From a virus: DNA of 49,466 nucleotides. Positions within the stretch are counted from its first letter, which is position 1. Each line of letters starts with the position of its first letter. The DNA is taken from IMG/VR virus record IMGVR_UViG_3300042563_001995, positions 1 to 49,466 of that record. One strand, 5' to 3'. The notes under the pieces were generated by a model. It did not search any database. It had not been told where the DNA came from and was given only the letters and a program-made list of their open reading frames with translations. Below are positions 24,639 to 34,376 of this stretch, piece after piece. The translations under genes were made by a program, and so were the position numbers.

Positions 24639-27600
24639 TTAACATACCGGAGGGAAACAAGCCGCAGTAAAATTAGAATAATTACTCAATATTGTGCTTC
24701 CATTCACCAAATTAGCAGTTATTTGTATTCTATAATTATGAGGTGTACTTCCTGGAGGACAAGGTCCGTTCCAACCATTAGAGTTATCATTAAACCCAAA
24801 ATCTGTTGGTTGTACGTTACCACTAATCCAAGAACCATTAATACCTATAGTTAATTGATTTGGGTCAATATCAGTAACTCTCCAATGAATAAAATACCCA
24901 TCAGGACTATAACCAAACGCATCAATATCTTCACAAAGAATATCATAACTTAAAACATTTGAGGTATCAAATGAATTTAAAATCCACGTCATATCAGGAG
25001 AATTATTTGGTTGACCATACAATATATTTGAATAATATCCTGGAGGTATTGGTGCACCCTCAGTATATGAATTACTATATAACGTTATTGACGGTGTATT
25101 TTCTTTACACGTTGAGTAAATATCAATATAATGTTGGAAACTTTCAAAACATTTAACCTCATAAACAAACATTATTTCGTTTGTAGAATCTGTTGTTTGA
25201 GAATATGTCTCAGCATTATTGTAACCTACATTCAAGGTAACTATACTATTATTAACAGCTGGTGTTAATATTATTTTTACTATATCACCATTATTTATTT
25301 GTAATGTATCCAAATAAACATTAGCGTTAAACGTAGAATTAAATGAGTAAACAATGTTAGCATTAACATAAATAACCCCACTAGCATCCGATTCTTTACA
25401 ATCACTCCAATTTCTTAAATTAATAGTACAATCACCTTTAGGTGGTAAAATTATAATTTTATTTTTACACTCTTTACAAGGTTTTAGGTCATTATTACCA
25501 ACAAAAGGTGTTGGGAAAACATCAATAAAGTAATTATCAGATATTAATGTACCACCCCAAGTATTTTGTAATTGAGATTGGTTAACACCTATATCAACTA
25601 ATTCCCAACATTCATTTTTAGGTAAGTATAAAATAACATTACCTATTACATTACCCGGAATAGCTGGGAATGGTTGAATTATTATATCCCCTTCCTCCAC
25701 AAGGGTTCCACATAATTTATAAACATAAAACAGTCTTTCAGATTTTTTAGTTGGTGTCGGAGTCATTGTCGGCGTTGGTGTATTTGTTGGTGTTTTAGTC
25801 ATTGTTGGAGTCGGTGTTTTAGTCATTGTTGGTGTTTGAGTCACTGCTGGTGTTTGAGTCATTGTTTTTGTCGGTGTTGGTGTCATTGTTAGTGTTTTTG
25901 TAACAGTATTAGTTGGGGTTGGTGTGTTTGTTTGTGTCGGAGGTGGTGTTGACCCAATTGATGAAGTTGGTGTAGGCGTCATTGTATTTGTTGGAGTGTA
26001 TGTCGGTGTCATTGTGTTAGTTGGTGTCATTGTATTAGTTGGTGTTGGAGTATACGTTGGTGTCACGGTTGGTGTCATAGTATATGTAGGTGTCGGCGTA
26101 GGTGATGGGTCAGGACAAACACAATCAATTTCATATTCAATAAACATTTCCACTAAAACATTAGTGTTATGTAATGATTCAGGTTCACAATTTGTTGTAA
26201 TTGTAATTATTTGAGTAACTTCGTCAATATCAACATTTCCAATCTGAGGACACGACTCAATCAATGACGTTATTATTGAAAACCATTCTCCATCCGTAGG
26301 ATAGTCAAGTAATCCCGTACTTTGATAAAACATATTAGACTGAACACAATCACCAATAGTTACTATAGCAGTAAAATTTGCACCTGATAACAGACAATTA
26401 GTAAAGGTAGGTTCGGTTAATAATAATTCATCATAACCTTCATTTAAATATTGTTTAGGACCTGAATTAATTATAATAGGGTCGGTTAATTTACCACTAC
26501 AAACATTATAATAACCTGTCGAATTATATTCTTGATAACCTAAAATTGGTTTCTTTTTTAATTTTGAACACCCTGCACTATCAACGATTCTAACGTCATA
26601 ATCACCCGGAGGTAAATCCGGTATTGTCATAACAGTAGTTCCAACAGTATCCCCATTAAAATATAAAGTAAAAGGAGGAGTTCCATTAGTAATATACGCA
26701 GTTATTAAACCATCATTGTTAACTGATTCAACACCCAATAAATGAAAATCAATTGTATTTGATTCATCAATAGTGAATGGTTGTATTTGTTTACATAATA
26801 ACGCATCTGTAACACTAGCCACATAATTTCCACTTAATAAATTATTAAACGTATATGACGTTAACGACACATTCTTAATAGATTGTCCATCAATTTCATA
26901 TCTGTATGGTGGTGTCCCTCCACTTGTAATTAATAACATAACTGACCCATCTTCACCATTACACGTTGTTCCCGTTGTTGAAGTAAATAAATCAAATGTA
27001 ACAACATTATTAATAGTATACGCACTTGTAAACGAACAAGCTCCGTTATCCGTAATATCTAAACTATAATTTCCCGAAGATAAATTATTAAAAATCCAAC
27101 TTGATTCATAAACAGTATTTGAAGTTTGATTACCTAATGAATCGGTTAATGTAAACGTATACGGAGAAGTTCCCCCAAAAACAACAATAGGTCCGATAAC
27201 TCCAGATAAATCATTACACGTTGAATTTGTAATGTCCACTGAAATTATTGACATCCCCGCAGGTGTTAATAAAGTTGTTGAAGTCGTAAATGTACATAAA
27301 CCTGCATCCACAACTTGAATTGTAAAACCTCCCGGTCCTAATCCTGTAAAAATGACTGTTCTATCAAAAGTAATATTTGTAACACCATTAGAACCTAAAT
27401 AATAAAATGGTGCGGTACCACCAGTTATAATAATTTCAATTTCACCATCCGCAGTAAAACAAGTTGGTTGTGTTAAATAAATTGCTCCTAACCCAACAGG
27501 TGGTATAGTATAAACAATAGCGGTGTCACTAATTGAACAATTACTACTATCAGTAACTGTTACACTATAAGTACCCTCAGTTAGTCCTGTAATATTATCA

Positions 27601-28250
27601 TTACTACTACCATCAGACCATAAATAGGTGTATGGAGGAGTACCCGTTAATCCTGTAATAAATATCTTACCTGAATTCTCGGCACAACCAGCATTATCCA
27701 CAACATATAATCCAAAAGATAAATTTGATGAACTTTTAACAATAACACTCTCAGATTTTCCCGTACACCCTCCACCGTCATTAGCAATAACATAATATGT
27801 TCCAACAGATAAGTTATCAAAAAAATAAGTATTACTTGAGGTATAAAATGTTGATATTAACCCCGTTATCTCACTATATAACGAGAATGTTGCATTTCCA
27901 TAAGAATTACTAGTTTCAGTAACTAATGAACCATTATTTGCATCACATACTGTATTAGTTACATTTGTTATTGAAACACACGTTCCACTTGAGATATAAA
28001 TGTTTACAGGCTGAACCGTATTACCAGATATACAACTATCAATAATATTGAATGAGTATGTACCCGCCGATAAACTATTTTGAGTATATGCGGTAACACC
28101 TGCACCTAATGCCGTTGTCCCTGTGGTCGGAGATAACCACTGTATTGTATAGTCAGGAGCTTCACCAATGATATCAATGGTAAATGACCCTAAGTTAAGA
28201 TTAGTACAATCTCCTGTTATACTAGCGTTATATGATAAAAGACACGACAT
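24639..28250 (-). CDS. 1203-residue adhesin-like tail protein with seven SprB-type repeats
   Basis: The first 570 or so residues consist of seven Ig-like repeats of about 82 residues. The best are [20 protein letters not shown] with [33 protein letters not shown] with [13 protein letters not shown], and [20 protein letters not shown] with [13 protein letters not shown]. These match the repeats of the Flavobacterium gliding adhesin SprB. A Cys-rich domain (575-715) follows. A TP/TM/TN linker occupies about 715-836. The rest is several beta-rich domains with CKECKNK and a C-terminal domain related to secreted-protein modules ([20 protein letters not shown]). It is the last gene of the baseplate block and so is probably a tail tip, fibre or adhesin. 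Its linker carries one arm of the 45-bp inverted repeat. Binding to host surface glycans or the gliding machinery is an inference. Confidence 0.85.
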   Translation of the reverse strand: MSCLLSYNASITGDCTNLNLGSFTIDIIGEAPDYTIQWLSPTTGTTALGAGVTAYTQNSLSAGTYSFNIIDSCISGNTVQPVNIYISSGTCVSITNVTNTVCDANNGSLVTETSNSYGNATFSLYSEITGLISTFYTSSNTYFFDNLSVGTYYVIANDGGGCTGKSESVIVKSSSNLSFGLYVVDNAGCAENSGKIFITGLTGTPPYTYLWSDGSSNDNITGLTEGTYSVTVTDSSNCSISDTAIVYTIPPVGLGAIYLTQPTCFTADGEIEIIITGGTAPFYYLGSNGVTNITFDRTVIFTGLGPGGFTIQVVDAGLCTFTTSTTLLTPAGMSIISVDITNSTCNDLSGVIGPIVVFGGTSPYTFTLTDSLGNQTSNTVYESSWIFNNLSSGNYSLDITDNGACSFTSAYTINNVVTFDLFTSTTGTTCNGEDGSVMLLITSGGTPPYRYEIDGQSIKNVSLTSYTFNNLLSGNYVASVTDALLCKQIQPFTIDESNTIDFHLLGVESVNNDGLITAYITNGTPPFTLYFNGDTVGTTVMTIPDLPPGDYDVRIVDSAGCSKLKKKPILGYQEYNSTGYYNVCSGKLTDPIIINSGPKQYLNEGYDELLLTEPTFTNCLLSGANFTAIVTIGDCVQSNMFYQSTGLLDYPTDGEWFSIITSLIESCPQIGNVDIDEVTQIITITTNCEPESLHNTNVLVEMFIEYEIDCVCPDPSPTPTPTYTMTPTVTPTYTPTPTNTMTPTNTMTPTYTPTNTMTPTPTSSIGSTPPPTQTNTPTPTNTVTKTLTMTPTPTKTMTQTPAVTQTPTMTKTPTPTMTKTPTNTPTPTMTPTPTKKSERLFYVYKLCGTLVEEGDIIIQPFPAIPGNVIGNVILYLPKNECWELVDIGVNQSQLQNTWGGTLISDNYFIDVFPTPFVGNNDLKPCKECKNKIIILPPKGDCTINLRNWSDCKESDASGVIYVNANIVYSFNSTFNANVYLDTLQINNGDIVKIILTPAVNNSIVTLNVGYNNAETYSQTTDSTNEIMFVYEVKCFESFQHYIDIYSTCKENTPSITLYSNSYTEGAPIPPGYYSNILYGQPNNSPDMTWILNSFDTSNVLSYDILCEDIDAFGYSPDGYFIHWRVTDIDPNQLTIGINGSWISGNVQPTDFGFNDNSNGWNGPCPPGSTPHNYRIQITANLVNGSTILSNYSNFTAACFPPVC
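25744..26108 (-). repeat. TP/TM/TN linker repeat on the minus strand
   Basis: This coding repeat of [12 protein letters not shown] type is the counterpart of the plus-strand linkers. At the DNA level it forms inverted repeats with 12949-13473. Confidence 0.85.
25821..25865 (-). repeat. 45-bp inverted repeat, copy B
   Basis: The reverse complement is identical to 13219-13263 and 13339-13383. It lies in frame in the 1203-residue gene (codon 796 onward), encoding the same [15 protein letters not shown]. Confidence 0.9.
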
Positions 28251-28303
28251 TTTTTATATTGAGCAAGTTATTGTAAAGTTTATTTTTCTATTTATTATTA
28301 TCA

Positions 28304-31300
28304 TTATTGACAAGCTATATTAAATTCTATACCCACGTTTATAGTGATAGGTTGGTTTGTCGGGTTTACTGAACAGTTTGTACCCCATATTCTAACTTTT
28401 GTTGGTGGTTCACCCATATCTTGACCACTACTATATTCATATCTATAATCATACCCTAATGAAATCAATTGTATTAAACAATCATCTAAAGCTGACGCCC
28501 AAGCCGAAACACAAGGTGAACTAACCGTAGATATTTGAGTAACAGGTTCAGTACCACACGTAAGTGAATTATACCCTTGTCCATTAAAGAATGGGTATTG
28601 AATAATATTAGTTCCATTTATATTTATGTCAACAAACCATTGACTCTGAATAGTACTATAATTACAATCTAAAGCTAATTGAATTCCAGGGGCAGGATTT
28701 AACCAATTATTAACTACAGTAGTTAACACATTATTAAAACTCCCAAATTCTAAAACAGTGTCGGGGTACCTTTCACATAAATGTGACCAAGCATTACAAT
28801 CGTGTTGATAAACACTTCCGGTGAATTTACAAGGGGTACAATAAATTGGGATTAACTCACAACCTCTTTGTCTTCTCCAAACAAATTTTTGTCTATGAAA
28901 AATAGAGTTTTCTAAATTAACACCAGTATTCCAAATTGTTGTAGCAGGAATCATTTGTTCAACTAATCTAATCCAATAATCTCCCATACCACTAACATAA
29001 TCAATCATTGTTTTGTATGTGAAGTTATCGTTTTGAATCCCCGCTAATGATTCTGATTCTAAATAATTCCAATATATTGATGATAGTGTTGGGTAACCAC
29101 TTGTTCCCCCATCAGTAGCGTATTGTCTATTTCTAACATTAATTGTGTTTTTCCAAAATGTTTGAGCAAACTCAAAAAATGTTTCTTTTCTTGGTTGAGG
29201 ATTTATTTTTGTTGAGTCAACACCTCCTCTATGAGGGTATGACGACACTGGGTTAGGATTACATCGTGTTGGTGCAATATACCCCAATCCTTCATTAGCT
29301 ATCGGGAAGTTATATTCTCTAGACATTGCCCATACATCATACGATAAACCTTGAGCCGGATTTAAAAATAAATCAATATTCTTAACGTTAATAACTAATC
29401 CTTCGTTCCCGACATTATATAACGCATCATATCCACCATCCAAATTAGACCTACTACCGATTTCTGTATCAACCCAAGTTTTATTATTATCAATAGCCGT
29501 TCTTATGTTATAACCTAAATCCGTAAATGGAAATGATTTGTATACATTCAAATATTCTTGTCCATAGGTAAATGGTGATAATTTTGTTTGATAATTAGGA
29601 TTTGAACCTGTAAAAACACTATTAGTTAAATCCGGTTGTTCCGGTGACCTATGTTTTGGTGTTGATTCAAACCAACCGGCACCCATCTGATAAAAATATG
29701 TTTCAGAATTAACCGGTGACATTGGATAACCATAATCGTTAATTGGATAATCCCCTTTACTAAAATCAACCTCTTGGAGAACTGTTGCTGTAGTGAAACC
29801 TGTATAACCACTTCCTTGAAATTGGTATACGTCTCCCCCATCTAATATTGGTAATGTTTTAGAATATGTACCTCCGGATATGTTAGCATATTGAGAATCA
29901 AATTCTAACATATTAATTCTTTGGTCAGCTAAACAAACATACTCATTAAACTCAATTAAAGCATCCGGAGCACCAATTAATCTCATTAAAGTTTCAATTG
30001 ATTTTCTAGTACCTTTTGATTTAAATAAATAAGCGGAATTAAGAACTAAATTTTTATAATATTGATAGTTTAACTCATCAGGAGTTTGAGATTGTCCAAC
30101 ACCACTAAAAGCAGATTTATCTACATTCTTTTGTCCAAAAACAGACCCTAAAAAGTCTTCATTAGTTATTGGTGACATATTTGTTGACCAACCCAATGTT
30201 TGTGATAAATTCTTTAATAATTGTGATGGAATATCATTACCTGTATTATAATTCACCGAATTCATATACGCTAAACCATTAATGAATTTTTTAGTTTCAT
30301 CAAAACTTCTACCGTAAATTTGTAATATTTTTTCAATTTTTTGGTCAGACGTATCAAATTCTTTAAGGGAATCCGTTGTTAAAAATCTTGATACAAGATT
30401 TGTTTGGTACCCATCAAAAGAAACACTAATATTATTTAATGTTGTTAAATAAGTTGTAAACGAATTTGTTAGTATATCTAAATTCCAATTACCATATAAA
30501 GGCCAAGTAACTAATTTATTTTGAATATAAAAAGTACCATCATCACTTTCATTAGGAACTTGGAAGGTTGCAGTATAAATTGGTGTAACATTTCTATTCA
30601 ATAAAAATCTTTGTACCTCATCCAAATCTTCATTAAAAACTCTATTAACCTGATAGTCATTTGGTCTAACGACTAAATCGTCATATGTTTCTGTTTGTCC
30701 CGGGAAAACCTCACCTTTAAGGTATATTTTAAGTGTTCCTGTTGTCAAAGATGTGGTTGGTTCAATATATGTAACATCGTAACCAATACCACCATAAAAT
30801 AAGGAGTATTTAGCAAATTGTGTTGTCATATTTCTCAACATAGAAACTTGAATTTCACGTAATTCTAAATTTCTAGTTGAATTAACTGTAAAATCTACAT
30901 CAAATGGATTCCTAATTCTTGAAACGTTTAAATCAATACTTGTTTCATCAGTTATTTGATTATAAGAAATATTAGTCGCAGTTGTTCCTGTCACATAATT
31001 TTCATCCATAAACGTAACTTCTAACGCCGCAGGAAATTTACTAATAATCATCTCAACAGATGTTGAGATTCTTTTAACCATTGACCCGTATGTTGTAAAA
31101 TTAGTTACCTCAGTTAAATCAAAATTTGGATAAACTTTAAAATTATTTTCAAAAATAGCCTTTGATTGAGCAACACTATTAACACCCATCCCATCCAAAT
31201 TAATAGGGTTTGAGAATACTCCTGTTGTAAAAGTTCTGTTTGATTTTTCCGTAACACCTCTTGTAAACTCAAAATTACCTTGCGTCATACCTCCTCCAGC

Positions 31301-31387
31301 AACAAGTTGGAACCCAACTAAATTATCTGAGAATGTACCAGCGCCGGAGGCTGTCTGTGGTGGACACGTAAATTTTTCTATAGCCAT
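28304..31387 (-). CDS. Large tail/baseplate protein with KSKGT motif
   Basis: This 1027-residue protein has no signal peptide or enzyme motif. Residues about 330-490 are helical and carry DQKIEKILQIYGRSFDETKK and then SAYLFKSKGTRKSIETLMRL. The KSKGTxxSIExLxRLxG pattern recurs in phage baseplate proteins related to P2 gpI, including large T4-like tail proteins of marine phages; this is from general knowledge. The remaining regions are beta-rich, with Cys in the last 200 residues (GCELIPIYCTPCKF ... CERYPDTVLEF). It follows the 302-residue gene with a one-base stop/start overlap. It probably forms part of the baseplate periphery and carries or contacts the 1203-residue adhesin-like protein. Confidence 0.82.
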   Translation of the reverse strand: MAIEKFTCPPQTASGAGTFSDNLVGFQLVAGGGMTQGNFEFTRGVTEKSNRTFTTGVFSNPINLDGMGVNSVAQSKAIFENNFKVYPNFDLTEVTNFTTYGSMVKRISTSVEMIISKFPAALEVTFMDENYVTGTTATNISYNQITDETSIDLNVSRIRNPFDVDFTVNSTRNLELREIQVSMLRNMTTQFAKYSLFYGGIGYDVTYIEPTTSLTTGTLKIYLKGEVFPGQTETYDDLVVRPNDYQVNRVFNEDLDEVQRFLLNRNVTPIYTATFQVPNESDDGTFYIQNKLVTWPLYGNWNLDILTNSFTTYLTTLNNISVSFDGYQTNLVSRFLTTDSLKEFDTSDQKIEKILQIYGRSFDETKKFINGLAYMNSVNYNTGNDIPSQLLKNLSQTLGWSTNMSPITNEDFLGSVFGQKNVDKSAFSGVGQSQTPDELNYQYYKNLVLNSAYLFKSKGTRKSIETLMRLIGAPDALIEFNEYVCLADQRINMLEFDSQYANISGGTYSKTLPILDGGDVYQFQGSGYTGFTTATVLQEVDFSKGDYPINDYGYPMSPVNSETYFYQMGAGWFESTPKHRSPEQPDLTNSVFTGSNPNYQTKLSPFTYGQEYLNVYKSFPFTDLGYNIRTAIDNNKTWVDTEIGSRSNLDGGYDALYNVGNEGLVINVKNIDLFLNPAQGLSYDVWAMSREYNFPIANEGLGYIAPTRCNPNPVSSYPHRGGVDSTKINPQPRKETFFEFAQTFWKNTINVRNRQYATDGGTSGYPTLSSIYWNYLESESLAGIQNDNFTYKTMIDYVSGMGDYWIRLVEQMIPATTIWNTGVNLENSIFHRQKFVWRRQRGCELIPIYCTPCKFTGSVYQHDCNAWSHLCERYPDTVLEFGSFNNVLTTVVNNWLNPAPGIQLALDCNYSTIQSQWFVDININGTNIIQYPFFNGQGYNSLTCGTEPVTQISTVSSPCVSAWASALDDCLIQLISLGYDYRYEYSSGQDMGEPPTKVRIWGTNCSVNPTNQPITINVGIEFNIACQ

Positions 31388-32295
31388 TATTGAGTTATAT
31401 TTGTGAAGTTTTTACTAAAATCAATATTATTTCCTCTATCTTGTCTAACTTCATATAGTAACTCATTAAATTGGTCTCTAATTTCATATAAGTTGTATTG
31501 TTTATATATGTTATTAGCGTTATCGTATAATGTGTAGATACCGTCATCCATAGATTTAGTTTGATTACCATAAAGAGCAATAGCCAATGTTGAAAAGTCG
31601 TGTTCAGCAATTTCAACATCCAAAGTTATTGGATTAAAGAATGTGTTTGAAATAATAACGTTTTGATTTGGTTGCCCAATATATGGTGTTGCTGTTGGCT
31701 TGTTTGTTGGTGCCGAAGACGGAGATAATGTACAGAACAATAAATTAGAGTTATTATCAGTATATTTATATCTTATCGCCTTTTGAGATGAATTGGTTAG
31801 ATTTTGAATAACAGGTTCACAAAAGAATGATGATGTAATAATTCTAAAAAAGTTTGGTATTTTTGTCCCATCAGAGTTCAAATATTCAATTCTAAAACCA
31901 ACTAATCCTTGACTAACAAACTTATTTCTATAAGTTGCTGGAACTTGATTTAAATCAAAAATTAAACCTTTAACATTAGGTAACGCAGATAAAACACCAC
32001 AATCTAATATTGTTGTTCTTATTTGAGCTGGTCTAATAAAAATAGTATATATACCAATTTGGTTAAATTGTTCTGCCGGTAATTTTAAATTATATAAACC
32101 ACCCAATATTTCAATACCATTATTAACCCCTGTGGTGTCATTATTATAGTAAGGTGTTAAAATAGATAACGCATCCAACTTTGTTAACACAAAGTTATCT
32201 GTCTCATCTCTTGATGGGGTATAATTTAAAATTATCTCAACATCAGCCGGACTTACGTCTGCCGATCTTATTGTTCCATATGTTCCTGTAGCCAT
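31387..32295 (-). CDS. Baseplate-associated structural protein
   Basis: This 302-residue protein is mainly beta-structured with a helical last 60 residues. It starts MATGTYGTIRSADVSPADVE and ends in a charged segment (NLYEIRDQFNELLYEVRQDR). There is no enzyme motif, TP linker or signal peptide; a short Pro/Thr stretch (SPSSAPTNKPTATPYIG) near residue 205 may be a flexible link. It is sandwiched between two virion genes, one base after the preceding stop on one side and with a one-base overlap on the other, so it is certainly co-transcribed. The likely role is a baseplate wedge or fibre-attachment subunit, with low certainty on the exact T4 counterpart. Confidence 0.78.
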   Translation of the reverse strand: MATGTYGTIRSADVSPADVEIILNYTPSRDETDNFVLTKLDALSILTPYYNNDTTGVNNGIEILGGLYNLKLPAEQFNQIGIYTIFIRPAQIRTTILDCGVLSALPNVKGLIFDLNQVPATYRNKFVSQGLVGFRIEYLNSDGTKIPNFFRIITSSFFCEPVIQNLTNSSQKAIRYKYTDNNSNLLFCTLSPSSAPTNKPTATPYIGQPNQNVIISNTFFNPITLDVEIAEHDFSTLAIALYGNQTKSMDDGIYTLYDNANNIYKQYNLYEIRDQFNELLYEVRQDRGNNIDFSKNFTNITQ

Positions 32296-32296
32296 A

Positions 32297-33529
32297 TTAT
32301 ATTTTAGTATTTACATTAAAAAATTTATATCCGTATTTGACTAAATCACCTACGTTATCAACCTCACCCAATCGTTCAACCCTTTCAAGTGCTGAGTTCT
32401 TCCCTCGTTCTATAAATATGTTGGATTGTACTTCTGCTTCATCAATTATCCCTAATAATAATTCATTTTTCACAATCGGTTCACAAACTATCATATCTGA
32501 GGTTAAACCTGAAGATTTTGCAACAAAAATTGTTGTCCCATCTACCAAATCAAAGTAATCTATATCATTAATTGTATAGGCGGTATATAAATCAGTTGTA
32601 CTAACACCTGAATATTTACCAATCATACCTGTATTACCCGTCACCCAAACATTTGGTTTATATTGAGTAGCACCATATTGTTTTAAATCACTTAATGATG
32701 ACGTTGTATAACCTGTTATAAGAAAAGGTATTGATTGTCCCGTAAATGGTGGGACATTACCTGTATTAAATAACCATATATCGTCGGTTGTTGTATCACA
32801 ACTTGAATCTCCACTGAATATATAATCATATGATAATAGAGTATTTACCCAATTACCACCCGCTGGCTTAAAATTTGCAGTACCTTTAGGGTTTGTTATT
32901 GTCACCCCCGTAAATGGTGTGTTAACAGTTTTTGTTATAATATTTGTTCCCCAAGGACTCATACCTGATAAAACAATGTTATAAGTTTTACCTGTTGTTA
33001 CAGTAGGATAAGGATGCGATAACGGTGATGTTGATGTCACAGGTTCAACCGGTGCACCATCACCCCAATCAACCATATATGTCGAAAATTCCAAATACTT
33101 TTTAAACTCCGTGTCTGAGGTATTATAAAAAGAACATTTATATGGGTCCGTACTATTACCTGAAAAAACAAAATTTAACATTGTATTTTGTTGTAACACC
33201 ATCCCATCAAATACAGAGTAATAACCAATATCCGTCACAGTTTCAGTTAATAAAATAGGGACCGTTAAACCAGTTAATAAAGAAGTACCTGATTTGGTTG
33301 TCGCCGATGAAATATTACTAGTGTTTGTTCCTCCTGACAATACTTCCGTCATTGACGAATACACGTAAGATGTCCCCGTTAAATTAATTTTAAAAGTTTG
33401 TGCAGGAATAATACAACACTTATTAACTATTCCGGAACCTGTTATAGTTCCAGCGTTATAAGTGACTTTAAAAATGTCTCCACTAATAAATTCAGGCGAT
33501 ATTTTAATATGATAATCTCTTTCTGTCAT
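32297..33529 (-). CDS. Structural protein with a PKD-like domain
   Basis: This 410-residue protein has a beta-rich N-terminal half. A segment at about 150-200 (YMVDWGDGAPVEPVTSTSPL, then GKTYNIVLSG) resembles the PKD fold, where WGDG is the signature turn. PKD domains mediate protein or sugar contacts in surface proteins. The final 70 residues (GIIDEAEVQSNIFIERGKNS, then LGEVDNVGDLVKYGYKFF) look like a short helix-strand docking piece. It lies between the 281- and 302-residue structural genes with one-base gaps. A baseplate or fibre component is likely; no enzyme motif is present. Confidence 0.78.
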   Translation of the reverse strand: MTERDYHIKISPEFISGDIFKVTYNAGTITGSGIVNKCCIIPAQTFKINLTGTSYVYSSMTEVLSGGTNTSNISSATTKSGTSLLTGLTVPILLTETVTDIGYYSVFDGMVLQQNTMLNFVFSGNSTDPYKCSFYNTSDTEFKKYLEFSTYMVDWGDGAPVEPVTSTSPLSHPYPTVTTGKTYNIVLSGMSPWGTNIITKTVNTPFTGVTITNPKGTANFKPAGGNWVNTLLSYDYIFSGDSSCDTTTDDIWLFNTGNVPPFTGQSIPFLITGYTTSSLSDLKQYGATQYKPNVWVTGNTGMIGKYSGVSTTDLYTAYTINDIDYFDLVDGTTIFVAKSSGLTSDMIVCEPIVKNELLLGIIDEAEVQSNIFIERGKNSALERVERLGEVDNVGDLVKYGYKFFNVNTKI

Positions 33530-33530
33530 A

Positions 33531-34376
33531 TTATGGATTTATATATTCATACCATTTTATTGGAACTGATGTTCCTCTTCTATTTGATGTCCCACTAATA
33601 TTGTCCCAAACTTCGTATGTTTTTTCCGTATAATTTAACCTAACTTCATAGTAGAAATAATCTTCAGGATTAAATTTAAATTTATTACCAACTAATGAAG
33701 ATTGTGGTCTATTCATCATTTTAACAAAAATCCCTAATCTAGCATCAAAGAATTTTGCTGTCATATAGAATTTACTAATATTTAAAAATTTTGTATTTCG
33801 TAACCAATATAAAAAGAACCCTTCTTTATCTCCCACATAATCCAATTTAAACGATGGTATTTTAATATTAATTGGTGGTTTATATGAACTAGTCAATCCG
33901 GTAACCGTAAACCCTTGTTGAACCGGTAATATTACCGTAAAATAATTTGTTTGTGTGATAGCGTCTGTACTATCATAAAAATCTAATTTAAAGAATGACT
34001 TGGTGAATGGTTTCACATAATAATATATTTCAATATTTGTAAAACCTTCAGGAATGTAACTAGTCACCCAATTATTAGCGGTAGACGTTAAAACTTGTGT
34101 CGATGGATTTGCCGGAACACCCCCATTAATACTAAAGAAATGAAAATCATATTTAATGTCTGTTTTAGTATCACTACTATAAGGCGCGTGAGCAAATCTT
34201 AATATCTCAAAATCACCAGGAAATCCAACAACCTGTTCAACCACATTCTGTTGATATTCTTCAACTGCGTCGTCTTGCCCAAGAAAATCCCATTTAATTT
34301 CAATCGGTATATTGATATATTTGTCGTCACCTTTTGGTAAGGTAAATTTATAACTGTTATTATTCACAATCGTCAT
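33531..34376 (-). CDS. Tail structural protein
   Basis: This 281-residue protein begins MTIVNNNSYKFTLPKGDDKY and has an all-beta pattern with many aromatics (FTNIEIYYYVKPFTKSFFKL). No motif, membrane helix or linker is seen. The gene overlaps the preceding 599-residue gene by 17 bases, suggesting translational coupling, and leads with a one-base gap into the PKD-containing gene. The even strand spacing is typical of baseplate wedge or fibre-collar proteins, but no family can be named. Cys is absent, in contrast to the fibre proteins on the plus strand. Confidence 0.75.
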   Translation of the reverse strand: MTIVNNNSYKFTLPKGDDKYINIPIEIKWDFLGQDDAVEEYQQNVVEQVVGFPGDFEILRFAHAPYSSDTKTDIKYDFHFFSINGGVPANPSTQVLTSTANNWVTSYIPEGFTNIEIYYYVKPFTKSFFKLDFYDSTDAITQTNYFTVILPVQQGFTVTGLTSSYKPPINIKIPSFKLDYVGDKEGFFLYWLRNTKFLNISKFYMTAKFFDARLGIFVKMMNRPQSSLVGNKFKFNPEDYFYYEVRLNYTEKTYEVWDNISGTSNRRGTSVPIKWYEYINP

